Origin: Myxococcales bacterium
GTDB lineage: Bacteria; Myxococcota_A; Polyangia; Nannocystales; Nannocystaceae
DNA: 64,000 bases
Direction: 5' to 3'
NCBI GenBank assembly: GCA_020633295.1
Contig: JACKDW010000008.1
Span: 186,001-250,000 of the forward strand
The notes under the pieces are model-generated. The model was given only the letters and a program-made list of their open reading frames with translations. It was not told the origin of the DNA and ran no database searches. Position 1 is the first letter of the stretch. Every line of letters begins with the position of its first letter. The position numbers and the translations under genes are program-made. Below, piece by piece: positions 55,964 to 64,000 of the stretch.

Positions 55964-58900
55964 ATGCTCAGCGATCGAGAACTTCAGCGCGAGTGGCGAC
56001 GCTACGTCGAGAGCCAGGGCCCGCGCGACGCGGCGCGGCGCGCGAGCTACAAGGCCGAGGTCGAGTGGGCGCGCGGGCTCTCGGACGAGGTGTTCGCCAG
56101 GCCCGAGAGCCAGGCGCGGCTGTGGTCGGCGACCGCGGTCGCGAGCGCCGGCGCCGGCGAGCGCGTCGACACCACTGCGCTGCACGGCGACCCTGAGCCA
56201 GTCGCGGTGCTCGGGCGAGCTGCGCGCGCGCACACCTGGCCGAGCTTCAAGCAGCGCCTGCCCGCGCTGCGCGAGCGCTACGAGGCCTGTAAGCGGCGCC
56301 TCGCCGCGCGCGTGGACGGGCCGCGGCCGCTCGCCAAGCTGCGCCGCGTGTTCGCCGTGCTCGCGCCGGGCGACGCGACCTGCGTGCTCTCGAGCGTGGA
56401 CAACCGCCAGCTCGCGCGGCGCCTGGTCGCGCGCGCGCGCGACTCCTCCTACATCGGCCACTGCGCGCGCGTGCGCGAGCGCGTCCGCGACGCGCTCGGC
56501 CCCGAGGCGACGCTCGAGGACGAGCTCGAGCGCGCGCTGTTCGTGAAGTGGCTTCAGGGCCAGCTGAGCGCGAGCTCGCGGGCGCCGACGTCGAGCGCGT
56601 GGCGCTGGCTCGCGCGCGTGCAGCTGCTGGACGACGCGCCGATCACCACGCTCGGCGAGCACGAGGACCTGCTCGGCTTCGGCGCCCAGGTCGAGATGAT
56701 CGCGGCGACGCTCGTGCGCGCGGCGGGGCCCATGGTGATCCACGTCGACGGCCCCTGGGGTCGCGGCAAGAGCTCGTTCTGCCGCATGCTCGAGCGCCGG
56801 CTCGAGACGATCGCCGGCGACGTCGACGCCGACATCGAGCTCGTCAGCGCGAGCTGGTTCATCGCCTCCGACCGCAACGCCGATATTGTTGATGGCGTCC
56901 TGCACGCGGTCGCGCGCGCGGTGACCGAGGACGACCCCGAGGAGACCGTGCGGATCCTGCGGACGTGGGGGAGCAGCCCCGCGGAGCAGCTCGGCGCGGG
57001 CGAGCAGCTCGCGCGCATGTCCCAGTTCCGCGCGTGGGTCGAGCGCGAGCTGGGGTGGCGCGACGACCCCGGGGCCGAGGAGGTCGTCGAGGTCGCGCTC
57101 GGCGGCGATCCGCCGCTGCGGCTGCGACGGCGTCGCGTACCCCGGCGGCTCGCGGTCGTGTTCGTCGACGACCTCGACCGCTGCACGCCCGAGAGCGCCC
57201 GCGCGGTCATGGACGCGATCCAGCAGTTCGTCAGCTGCGCCGGGCTGTCGTTCGTGATCGCGGCCGACCGCGCGGTGCTGGACGTCGCGTTCGCGGCCAG
57301 CGTGCGCGACTACGTGGGCGTCGAGCGCCTGGGCCCGGCGCAGGCGCTCGAGAAGTACATCCGCCACCGCGTGCAGCTGCCGGGGATCTCGAGCCTGGCG
57401 CGCAGCGCCGCGCTCAACCACCGGCTGGTCGCGCTGCAGGAGCGCCTGATGCCGGGCGCGACCGAGCTGCTCGTTGGGCCAGGCGCGTGGCTCGAGACCG
57501 GGGTCGCGGTGCTGCTGGCGCGCGCGTTCCCGGTGACGATGACGGTGCGCCGGCTCAAGCGCGTGCTCAACGAGCTGGCGACGACGCTCGCGGCGGCGGC
57601 CGACGGCTGCGCGCTCTCGATCGAGGACGCGCGCGCGCGGCTGTGGAAGCGCGCGCGCACGGACCCGTACGAGCCGCGCTTCGACGGGCGCAGGCCCCGG
57701 GGCGCGCGCGAGTACGAGGACTTCTTCCTGGGTCAGCTCGTGATCGTCACGGCGCGCCACGTGTGGCCGTCGCTCCACACGCTGTACCTCCGCGACGCGG
57801 CCCGCTTCGCGAGCGTCGTGAGCGCGCTGACGGCGGTGGGCGAGGGCCTGCGCCGCTGGCCCGAGGCGCTGCTGCGCGACGTGATCGAGTGCGTGATGCC
57901 GGCGCGAGGCGACGAGCAGACGCCGCTGGAGAGCAAGAAGGAGATGTGCGTGTTCCTCCATCAGGCGCACCGCTTCGCCGACCCGCCGCGGGGCGTGCAC
58001 GCGGTGTCGCTCGACACGATGGAGACGCCGATGGAGGAGCTGGGCGCGAAGCTGGGCCCGCAGCAGCGCGCGGCCGGGAGGTCGAGCGTCTTGCAGCAGC
58101 GCGGGATCGACGGGACGGTCGAGGCGGCGGAGGACGAGCTCGAGGCCGGGCTCGACGAGGACGAGCTCGAGCACGCGCAGTGGGACGCGGACGCGCTGCT
58201 GAGCTTCAGCGACGCGGCGGAGTCGGCGACGCGCGGGCTCCCAGATCTTTCGGAGGAGACAGCTTTTTCGGGGAGCGCGCGGGCGCAGACCGCTGTGGAC
58301 GCTGAGGCGCGAGCCGTGACGCGGGGGATCCCGGACATGGCGGAGTCGAGCCCTCGGGGCGAGCGAACACCCCCGGTCCCGAGCGCGCCGCCGAAGTCCG
58401 CGACGTCGAGCGCGGCCTCAGTGAGCCGTGGGCCCGCGCTGGGCCTGGAGTCGTCCCCGCCGAGGCGAACGAAGAAGGCGAGCGCGACCCCGGCGACGCG
58501 CGGGCTGGAGTCGACGCCGGTGGATCCGCGAGGGTTGTTTGAGCTGAAGCTCGCGCGCCTGGAGCAGCAGCGCGAGCCGCTCTCTCCCGATCAGGTTCGG
58601 GAGCTGCTCGCGGAGTACGACGCGCTGCTCGACGATGACGTCGACCGCGCGTGGGTGGAGCGCGTGTACGCCAAGGTCGTGGCGCTCGTGCGGTCGAGTG
58701 GGTGGGAGGAGGAGGCGGACGCGCTCTCCCTGACGCTCATCCGCGCGGACGAGCAATTTATACGATTTAGCAGCGGTGGCGGATTGCTGCAGGTCGTGTT
58801 CGATGCCCGGACACGCTGGGGGGAGAGCTTCGGAGCCAGATTGCAGCGGGTCGCGCCGTACCTCGAACACGTGCTCTCCGGGACTCAGAAGCGCGTCGAT

Positions 58901-59668
58901 GACGAGGTGCTCGCTGAAATCGTGACGATACCGGGCGCCCCCCCTGTCGCCTGGCCGCCCGCCGCCCGCAGGCGGCTCCTATCGCTGCTCGAGTGCATGA
59001 TGCGCGAGCACACACGACTCCTTCGACTCGCAGCGGACTTCCAGAAGCATCGCGCGTACGTCCATCGAAACTTCACGGTCGCCAAGCTGTCCGAGCGGAT
59101 TCGACGCGAGTTCGAGGAGCACGCGGACGAGCTACTCGACGGTCCGCCGCACGGGCGCGAGCTCGCCACGCTGCTGCGATGTGTCCAGCTGCTCCCTGGC
59201 TCGACGTTGCCGGGGCCGCAATTAGAAAAACTCGCTCGCGCGATCGAGCTGGAAGTACTCGACGCCGAGCCCGACTTTCGGCGACTCGCGGCCGACACGC
59301 TCCAGCACAGCGACGACCCCGCCCACAAGCGCCGCGCGCTCGGGCTCTACGAGCGCCTCGAGGGCACTGACCAGTGGACGCCCGAGACCCTGCACGCGAT
59401 CGCCCAGCTCCGCGTCGCGCTCCAAGAAGATCCCGCTCGCGCCGGCAGGTTCTGGGAGCTGGCCTATCGTACAGGCTATCGAGATCCCGCCATGCAGCGC
59501 GCCTTCAGCGTGTTCCTCGACGACCACAGGATGAGCGACGCCGCGCTGCTCGTGCTGCGGGGCGACGAGCTCCCCGACGCGGCCCGGTGGCGGCCCTTCG
59601 GCGACGCGCCCGCGCTCTCGAGCGTCGTCGTCGCCAGCAAGCCCGAACCTGAGGGGGCGCCCGCATGA
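55964..59668 (+). CDS. KAP-family P-loop NTPase with disordered linker and helical C-terminal region
   Basis: A 1234-residue protein from ATG 55964. Residues 1-225 are helical and unrecognised. The KAP NTPase domain (about 230-610) has Walker A GPWGRGKSS (Lys 269) and Walker B AVVFVDDLDRC (Asp 402-403); the segment SFVIAADRAVLDVAF is also typical. No membrane insert was noticed. A linker of about 130 residues is acidic, then Ser/Pro/Arg-rich, with four TRG-like short motifs (about 755, 786, 820, 845). The last 380 residues are helical. Base usage in about 58240-59480 is less G+C-rich. KAP NTPases are often parts of conflict or membrane-signalling systems. The stop overlaps the next start. Confidence 0.9.
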   Translation: MLSDRELQREWRRYVESQGPRDAARRASYKAEVEWARGLSDEVFARPESQARLWSATAVASAGAGERVDTTALHGDPEPVAVLGRAARAHTWPSFKQRLPALRERYEACKRRLAARVDGPRPLAKLRRVFAVLAPGDATCVLSSVDNRQLARRLVARARDSSYIGHCARVRERVRDALGPEATLEDELERALFVKWLQGQLSASSRAPTSSAWRWLARVQLLDDAPITTLGEHEDLLGFGAQVEMIAATLVRAAGPMVIHVDGPWGRGKSSFCRMLERRLETIAGDVDADIELVSASWFIASDRNADIVDGVLHAVARAVTEDDPEETVRILRTWGSSPAEQLGAGEQLARMSQFRAWVERELGWRDDPGAEEVVEVALGGDPPLRLRRRRVPRRLAVVFVDDLDRCTPESARAVMDAIQQFVSCAGLSFVIAADRAVLDVAFAASVRDYVGVERLGPAQALEKYIRHRVQLPGISSLARSAALNHRLVALQERLMPGATELLVGPGAWLETGVAVLLARAFPVTMTVRRLKRVLNELATTLAAAADGCALSIEDARARLWKRARTDPYEPRFDGRRPRGAREYEDFFLGQLVIVTARHVWPSLHTLYLRDAARFASVVSALTAVGEGLRRWPEALLRDVIECVMPARGDEQTPLESKKEMCVFLHQAHRFADPPRGVHAVSLDTMETPMEELGAKLGPQQRAAGRSSVLQQRGIDGTVEAAEDELEAGLDEDELEHAQWDADALLSFSDAAESATRGLPDLSEETAFSGSARAQTAVDAEARAVTRGIPDMAESSPRGERTPPVPSAPPKSATSSAASVSRGPALGLESSPPRRTKKASATPATRGLESTPVDPRGLFELKLARLEQQREPLSPDQVRELLAEYDALLDDDVDRAWVERVYAKVVALVRSSGWEEEADALSLTLIRADEQFIRFSSGGGLLQVVFDARTRWGESFGARLQRVAPYLEHVLSGTQKRVDDEVLAEIVTIPGAPPVAWPPAARRRLLSLLECMMREHTRLLRLAADFQKHRAYVHRNFTVAKLSERIRREFEEHADELLDGPPHGRELATLLRCVQLLPGSTLPGPQLEKLARAIELEVLDAEPDFRRLAADTLQHSDDPAHKRRALGLYERLEGTDQWTPETLHAIAQLRVALQEDPARAGRFWELAYRTGYRDPAMQRAFSVFLDDHRMSDAALLVLRGDELPDAARWRPFGDAPALSSVVVASKPEPEGAPA

Positions 59669-60786
59669 TCGACGCGCTGCTTAACCTCTGGATCACGCGG
59701 CTGCACGCCGCGTATCCCGACGGCTTCCCGCGCGCGCACGGCGAGGGGGCGCTCGCGGATCCAGCCCAGGCGATCTACGGGGCGCTCGCGCACCCCGTCT
59801 CCGAGCGTCGTCTGCGGCGGCACGTCGTCGTGCTCTCGAAGGAGGCCGAGGGCGCCCGTGATCACGCCCTCGCCGCGCTGCGGCGGCTCGCGCTGAACGG
59901 CGCGCGGGGCGGGCACGGCGAGTCGCTCGTGACCGCCTGGCTCGTCGTCAATGTCCCTGTGGCCAGCACCATGAGCCCGACCGCGCTCGTGCACCGCATG
60001 GTCCGGCGCCTCTACCTCGCCGCGGTCCTGCACGGGCTCGGCGAGCTGCCGGCGCTGCGCGAGGCCGTGGTCTCGCTGCGGCAGAGCTTCCTGCAGACGC
60101 GCGGGAGCGTGTCGCTGGGCGACGAGCGCTCGCGCACGAGCAAGTCGGGCGCGGAGCTGGGGCTCTCGCTCGACAGCCTGAGCCCGCTCAAGCTGACCGC
60201 CGCCGAGGAGGTCGGGCTGGTCGAGCGGTTCTCGGCCGCGCTGCCGCGCGCGGACCTGTTCGAGACCGAGGACCAGCTGATCGCGGACCTGCAGCTGCTC
60301 GGGCAGCTGGAGATGCTCGTGGCTCGCAGCGCGCGGCTGCGGCGGCGCAAGATGCCGCGGTGGGAGCGCGTGCGCAGCTTCTTCAAGGACATGTACGACC
60401 CGATCCGCGCGCTCGAGTCCCTCGAGCTGCGCCCGGTGTTCGTGCTCGAGGCCGGCTCGGCCGCGGCGAGCGTGACGCTCTTGCGGTTCCTGTCGGAGGC
60501 GTGCGCGCTCGCGTCTGGTTTTGAGGCCAGCCTCGTGATCCTCGGCGGGCCGCCGCTGGGGGCGCTGTGGGCTGCGGAGCGGCGGCTCGGCGCCAGCGTC
60601 TCGCGCGGCTTCTTCACGGTGTGCGGCGACGAGCTCGTGGTCGACGGAGACGCCGCGCTGCACAGGGTGCTGCTCAAGCTGCAGGCGCAGTACAACAAGC
60701 GCGACGACGAGCTCCCCGTGGAGGTCGCCGCCGCGCTCGATCACGCGGTCGCCTGCGCGGCGGCTCAGCCCACCGACGGCACGTAG
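59665..60786 (+). CDS. KAP-partner protein, probably a degenerate P-loop NTPase
   Basis: ATG 59665 overlaps the KAP stop by four bases, so the 373-residue product is made with it. Segments resemble myxobacterial P-loop ATPases of the same class: VVVLSKEAEGARDHALAALR where a Walker A loop would stand, then AWLVVNVPVASTMSPTALV, HRMVRRLYLAAVLHGLG, SFLQTRGSVS and AELGLSLDSLSP. A strand PVFVLEAGS stands where Walker B would be. Neither motif has its Lys/Thr or acidic pair, so I predict a non-hydrolysing paralogue or regulatory partner. This assignment rests on remembered family patterns, not alignment. Its 3' end overlaps the convergent stress-protein gene by 22 bp. Confidence 0.7.
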   Translation: MIDALLNLWITRLHAAYPDGFPRAHGEGALADPAQAIYGALAHPVSERRLRRHVVVLSKEAEGARDHALAALRRLALNGARGGHGESLVTAWLVVNVPVASTMSPTALVHRMVRRLYLAAVLHGLGELPALREAVVSLRQSFLQTRGSVSLGDERSRTSKSGAELGLSLDSLSPLKLTAAEEVGLVERFSAALPRADLFETEDQLIADLQLLGQLEMLVARSARLRRRKMPRWERVRSFFKDMYDPIRALESLELRPVFVLEAGSAAASVTLLRFLSEACALASGFEASLVILGGPPLGALWAAERRLGASVSRGFFTVCGDELVVDGDAALHRVLLKLQAQYNKRDDELPVEVAAALDHAVACAAAQPTDGT

Positions 60787-61691
60787 TCGGGCGGGACCAC
60801 GGCGACGGCGCGACCCGCCGCGGCGGTCAGCTCGCTCGCGATGCTGGCGACGAAGATGCGGGCGAACGGCCCGAGCTTGCGAGAGCCGCACACGAGCAGC
60901 GGCGCGTCCTGCAGCGCGCCGAGCTCGACGAGCTGGTGCACGACCTCGCCCTGGACGACCAGCGGCGTGTGCGGGGCCTTGATGTCGCTGTGCTTGATCC
61001 AGCTGGCGAGGCGGCGCTCGCCGTTGCGCTGCAGCTCCTGGCGCACGGCCTCGATCTTCTCGGAGGGCACGAACTGGTGGACCCAGTCCTCGGGCATCGG
61101 CACCACGTGCACGAGCAGCAGCTCACGCCCGACGCGCTGGGCGAGGGTGGAGGCGAAGTGCACCGCCGCGATCGCGTCGTCGGCGAGATCGGTGGCGACG
61201 ACGATCGGCCCGGCGCCGATCAGGCGCGGCTCGAGGTCCGGCGGGGTGACGATCGTCGGCCCCGGCAGCCGGCGCAGGAGCTTGCGCGCGACCCGACCCA
61301 GGCGGACGATGCGGTCCTCGCCGCGCTTGGCCCGACGACCGATGATGAGGCCCGACCCCGGGGTCGCGTCGACGGCGGCGGTGAGCCGGGCCTGGGCGCT
61401 GCTGTCGAGCGTGATCTCGGTGCTCGCGAACGCTGCGGCGGCGCCCGTGCGCTTGATCAAGGACTCGACGGCGTCGTTGGCCTGCTCGCGCAGCGCGTTG
61501 GGGTCGAAGAGGTTCTCGAGGCCCTGCAGGTCGCCCATCGCCTGGAGGCCGAGCGCGAACTGAGCGCTCTCCTGCTCGAGCACGTGCACGCCGTGAAGCT
61601 CGTCGCCAGACGCCGCGCCTGCGAGCCACTTGGCGAAGACGACGGGTCCTTCAGAACGGGGGCGGAGATCGAGGCCGACGGTCCACTTCAC
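60765..61691 (-). CDS. universal stress protein with two Usp domains
   Basis: The 308-residue protein starts at ATG 61691 behind AGGAG. Two alpha/beta Usp domains are joined: the first about residues 1-150 (LIIGRRAKRGEDRIVRLG as its nucleotide-loop analogue), the second about 155-305, with GPIVVATDLADDA at its start and LVCGSRKLGPFARIFVAS as a G-2x-G-9x-(G/S)-type ATP loop. Tandem Usp proteins bind ATP and respond to stress or energy limitation. A near-consensus promoter (GGGACA, 17 bases, TATACT) precedes it. The 3' end overlaps the KAP-partner gene. Confidence 0.93.
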   Translation of the reverse strand: MKWTVGLDLRPRSEGPVVFAKWLAGAASGDELHGVHVLEQESAQFALGLQAMGDLQGLENLFDPNALREQANDAVESLIKRTGAAAAFASTEITLDSSAQARLTAAVDATPGSGLIIGRRAKRGEDRIVRLGRVARKLLRRLPGPTIVTPPDLEPRLIGAGPIVVATDLADDAIAAVHFASTLAQRVGRELLLVHVVPMPEDWVHQFVPSEKIEAVRQELQRNGERRLASWIKHSDIKAPHTPLVVQGEVVHQLVELGALQDAPLLVCGSRKLGPFARIFVASIASELTAAAGRAVAVVPPDYVPSVG

Positions 61692-61995
61692 AGGAGGGTC
61701 TCCTTGGTCAGGGAGCGCGCGCGATGCCGCGCGAGCGTGTGGAGTATAGCGGCCCCCGAGCAGCCTGTCCCAGGAGCGCGGCTGCGGGTGATTCAGGTAC
61801 GCAGGCCGCTCGTGGCGGCGCGCGTCGGGCGAGGGAGCGCGCGGGGAATCATCCCCGGTCGGTGGGGAGAATGTCGCGCGGTCGCGGGGCGCCGCTCGCG
61901 GGCTCAGACCGCGTACGCGCGATCGTGGCGAATTCTCGCGACCGCGGGGGCGATCGCGCGATCGGTGCGAATCTTGAATGGTCTAGCCCCGAATT
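61692..61995. other. divergent intergenic region, stress protein / HTTM protein
   Basis: A 304-bp gap. On the minus strand a strong promoter (61743-61771) serves the stress-protein gene, with a leader of about 45 bases. On the plus strand TTGAAT (61975-61980) and TATGCT (61996-62001) frame a 15-base spacer overlapping the HTTM start, too short to trust. No gene was found. Confidence 0.5.
61743..61771 (-). promoter_or_regulatory. sigma-70-type promoter of the universal stress protein gene
   Basis: Read on the minus strand, GGGACA (61771-61766) and TATACT (61748-61743) are separated by exactly 17 bases. TATACT differs from the consensus -10 at one position. Confidence 0.65.
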
Positions 61996-64000
61996 ATGCT
62001 TGGACTGATTTCGGGGGTGTTCGCAGGGGGAGCAGGGCCGCTGCTCGCCGCGCGCGTCTTCAACGAGCAGGCCGTCGCGCTCTCGCCCACCATCGGCTGG
62101 CTCCTGCTGGCCTGCGCGACCACGTTCTTCCTGCTGTGGATCCTGCAGGCCGATCGCTGGCGCCGCCTGTGGCTGCGGACCGAGGACCCGCGGACGATCG
62201 GGCTGTTCCGCGTCCTGTTCGCGCTGTTCGTGATCCTGAACGTCGACGGCCTCGCGGAGCACTGGGAGTACCTGTTCACCGACGAGGGGATCTTCTTTAC
62301 CGACACGGCGCGTCAGAGCCTGGCGAGCAAGCAGTTCGCGGGCTTCGGCAACTGGATGGAGGGCGAGGCCGGCGGCTTCACGTCGTGGGCGGCCTTCGGC
62401 GAGTTCCTCAAGGGGCCGAAGTACTCGCTCTTGATGTTCTGGGACTCGCCGGCGGCGTTCTACGCCCACCTCGCCGTGTTCCACGTGATCACGATCCTCT
62501 TCATGATCGGCTGGCGCGCGCGCCTGACCGGCGCGCTGAGCTGGCTGCTGATGCTCAGCATCATGGACCGCAACCCGCTGTTCATGGAGGGCACGGATCT
62601 CGTCTACTTCTGCTTCTTCTTCTACCTCGTGCTCGCGCGCTCGGGGCACGCCTACAGCGTCGACAACTGGCTGCGCTGCCGCCGTTTGCGCGCGCGCGGG
62701 CGGCTGAGCGAGCGCGGCGGCCCCGGGGGAGGCGCCGGCGCGCCGCCGAGCGAGCAGCATCCATATGGCCTCGAGGCCATCTACCGGAGAATCCCCGCCT
62801 GGCCGCGGCTGCTGATGATGCTGCAGCTGGCGACGATCTACATGTTCACCGGCTGCGCCAAGACCGGGAGCGTGTGGTGGCGCGGCGACACGCTGTACTA
62901 CGCGCTCAACATGGACCACTTCTACCGGGTCCCGCCGCAGTACCTGTCGTCGCTGCTGGGCACCAACATGTTCCGCCTGATGACCTGGGTGGTGCACGTC
63001 TGGCAGATCTGCTTCCCGCTGGTCGTCGTCGGGCTGATTTTGCGCTGGGCCGCGCGCGAGCGCTTCGCGCCGCAGTCGCGCGCGCGCGCGTGGGCGATCC
63101 GGGGGCTGTGGACGCTGCTCGGGCTGCTCGCGCTCGCGGTCGCCGAGGTCGCCTGGCCGGTGCACTGGAACGCGCGCTTCGGCGTCTCGCTCCAGGCCGT
63201 GCAGTGGCTGTTCGGCGCGGTCTGGGTCCTGGCGATGGCGCTGATCGGCTGGGGCTACCACCGCCTGCGCCACCGCCCGTTCCGGCCGACGATCCGCGGC
63301 CATCAGTACACGCTCGACCTCGACTGGTTCTGCTCCTGGTTCATGGGGCGGCGCGTGTGGCTGACGATCGGCATCTTCTTCCACGGCCACCTGCTGGTGC
63401 TGATGAACATCGGCATGTTCGCGCCGATCATGCTGCTGACCTACACCGTGTTCCTCTCGGGCGCGGAGTGGGCGTCGATCCTGCGGGCGATCGCCCGCGG
63501 GCTCGACCGCGTGGGCCTGGGGCGCTGGCTGCCCGCGGACGCGCTCGCGCACCACGAGCCGATCCCGACCGAGGATCCGACGCTGCCGCAGCTGCACCGC
63601 GACGCGGCGCGCGTGCCGGAGTGGGCGCTGCTGAGCGCGCTCGGCCTCGCGGTCCTCGCGATCGCGCTCAAGGTCGAGGGCGTCGCCACCGGGCGTCGCT
63701 GGACGCTGTGGGCCGCGGCCGCGGCCGTGCTGATCGTCAGCGCGATCGTCGACGCGCGACGACGTGGCCGTAGGGACATGCGCGAGAGCGGCCGCGACGG
63801 CGGGCTGCCCGAGCGCCCCTGGGCCTACGGCCCGCTCGGGCGCTTCCTCGCCGCGTCGCTCGTCATCTACCACGTGACCGCGGTCGCCTGCTGGATCCTG
63901 CCCGACAAGGACTGCCTCTCGAGCTTCCGCGCCAAGACGCACGAGCCGTTTCGGACGTGGCTGGTGACCACGCACACGGCCCAGGGCTGGAACATGTTCG
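61996..64000 (+). CDS. HTTM-domain multi-pass membrane protein (3' end beyond window)
   Basis: The frame opens at ATG 61996 and runs off the window; 668 codons are visible. It begins MLGLISGVFAGGAGPLLAAR, with an early hydrophobic helix (about 32-50). From TIGLFRVLFALFVILN (about residue 74) it shows the layout of HTTM (vitamin-K-carboxylase-like) proteins: EYLFTDEGIFFT, FHVITILFMIGWRARLTGAL in pieces, LLMLSIMDRNPLFMEGTDLV in pieces, LLMMLQLATIYMFTGCAKTG and VWWRGDTLYYALN. At least eight helices are visible. Carboxylase activity is not established for bacterial HTTM proteins, and the key Lys cannot be judged here. A soluble C-terminal portion may follow beyond 63.7 kb. Confidence 0.88.
   Translation, partial: MLGLISGVFAGGAGPLLAARVFNEQAVALSPTIGWLLLACATTFFLLWILQADRWRRLWLRTEDPRTIGLFRVLFALFVILNVDGLAEHWEYLFTDEGIFFTDTARQSLASKQFAGFGNWMEGEAGGFTSWAAFGEFLKGPKYSLLMFWDSPAAFYAHLAVFHVITILFMIGWRARLTGALSWLLMLSIMDRNPLFMEGTDLVYFCFFFYLVLARSGHAYSVDNWLRCRRLRARGRLSERGGPGGGAGAPPSEQHPYGLEAIYRRIPAWPRLLMMLQLATIYMFTGCAKTGSVWWRGDTLYYALNMDHFYRVPPQYLSSLLGTNMFRLMTWVVHVWQICFPLVVVGLILRWAARERFAPQSRARAWAIRGLWTLLGLLALAVAEVAWPVHWNARFGVSLQAVQWLFGAVWVLAMALIGWGYHRLRHRPFRPTIRGHQYTLDLDWFCSWFMGRRVWLTIGIFFHGHLLVLMNIGMFAPIMLLTYTVFLSGAEWASILRAIARGLDRVGLGRWLPADALAHHEPIPTEDPTLPQLHRDAARVPEWALLSALGLAVLAIALKVEGVATGRRWTLWAAAAAVLIVSAIVDARRRGRRDMRESGRDGGLPERPWAYGPLGRFLAASLVIYHVTAVACWILPDKDCLSSFRAKTHEPFRTWLVTTHTAQGWNMF

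Noticed and set aside
52847..58174. A 1775-codon minus-strand open frame
   Set aside because: Shadow of the subtilase, asparaginase and KAP genes. Such length is expected opposite strongly GC3-biased genes and is not evidence of coding.

Overview
The window is very G+C-rich, with third codon positions almost always G or C, so long open mirror frames run on the opposite strand of most real genes. Several traits point to a myxobacterium, probably of the Nannocystis type. Secreted proteins end in a Gly/Cys patch, one hydrophobic helix and an Arg cluster (MYXO-CTERM sorting tails). Lipoproteins carry long Thr/Ser/Gly linkers behind the lipobox. There are a DUF4215 Cys-rich motif, MopE-like Asp-rich repeats, many histidine kinases, and large NTPase genes without catalytic neighbours. 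This placement is inference; no rRNA or tRNA gene was found. No transposase, integrase or CRISPR array was seen.

Layout. 1-5.9 kb: a vWA lipoprotein cut by the window edge, a membrane/exported protein, a STAS-like slr1659-family regulator and a PAS histidine kinase converging on it. 6.1-14.8 kb: a three-gene cassette of NfeD-like OB-fold membrane protein, flotillin and a 1790-residue DUF3686/AAA ATPase. 14.8-22.5 kb: a beta-propeller lipoprotein, an ABC-F ATPase, an RRM/RGG RNA-binding protein with a strong terminator, a sigma-70 family factor, a membrane protein and the 5' half of a secreted-protein gene. 22.5-30.8 kb: lipoproteins, a DUF1330 protein, a soluble histidine kinase, an RTX-repeat protein, a di-haem cytochrome, a CREST/ceramidase-like hydrolase and a GDT1-type cation transporter. 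At 31.0 kb comes what reads as the 3' half of the gene begun at 22.0 kb.

31.9-34.1 kb: an esterase and a zinc-less MDR oxidoreductase in one operon. 35.2-42.0 kb: a TetR regulator with two matching operators ahead of a LolA-like / FtsX / FtsX / LolD-like ATPase / outer-membrane-barrel operon, most likely a regulated envelope export or lipid-handling system. 43-48 kb: an aldehyde dehydrogenase, another membrane histidine kinase, a fused tandem DsbA/HCCA-isomerase and a CBS-pair protein. 48-52.8 kb: a TPR protein and lipoprotein pair, then a minus-strand operon of a kinase-like protein, a Kazal-domain protein with a sorting tail and a frameshifted formylglycine-generating-enzyme-like gene. 52.8-64 kb: a sorted subtilase, an asparaginase-II family protein, a KAP P-loop NTPase overlapping a partner that looks like an inactive P-loop protein, a two-domain universal stress protein, and an HTTM-domain membrane protein running off the end.

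The best candidates for undescribed biology are the flotillin-ATPase cassette, the KAP NTPase pair, the kinase-like/Kazal/FGE operon, and the apparently split secreted-protein gene.
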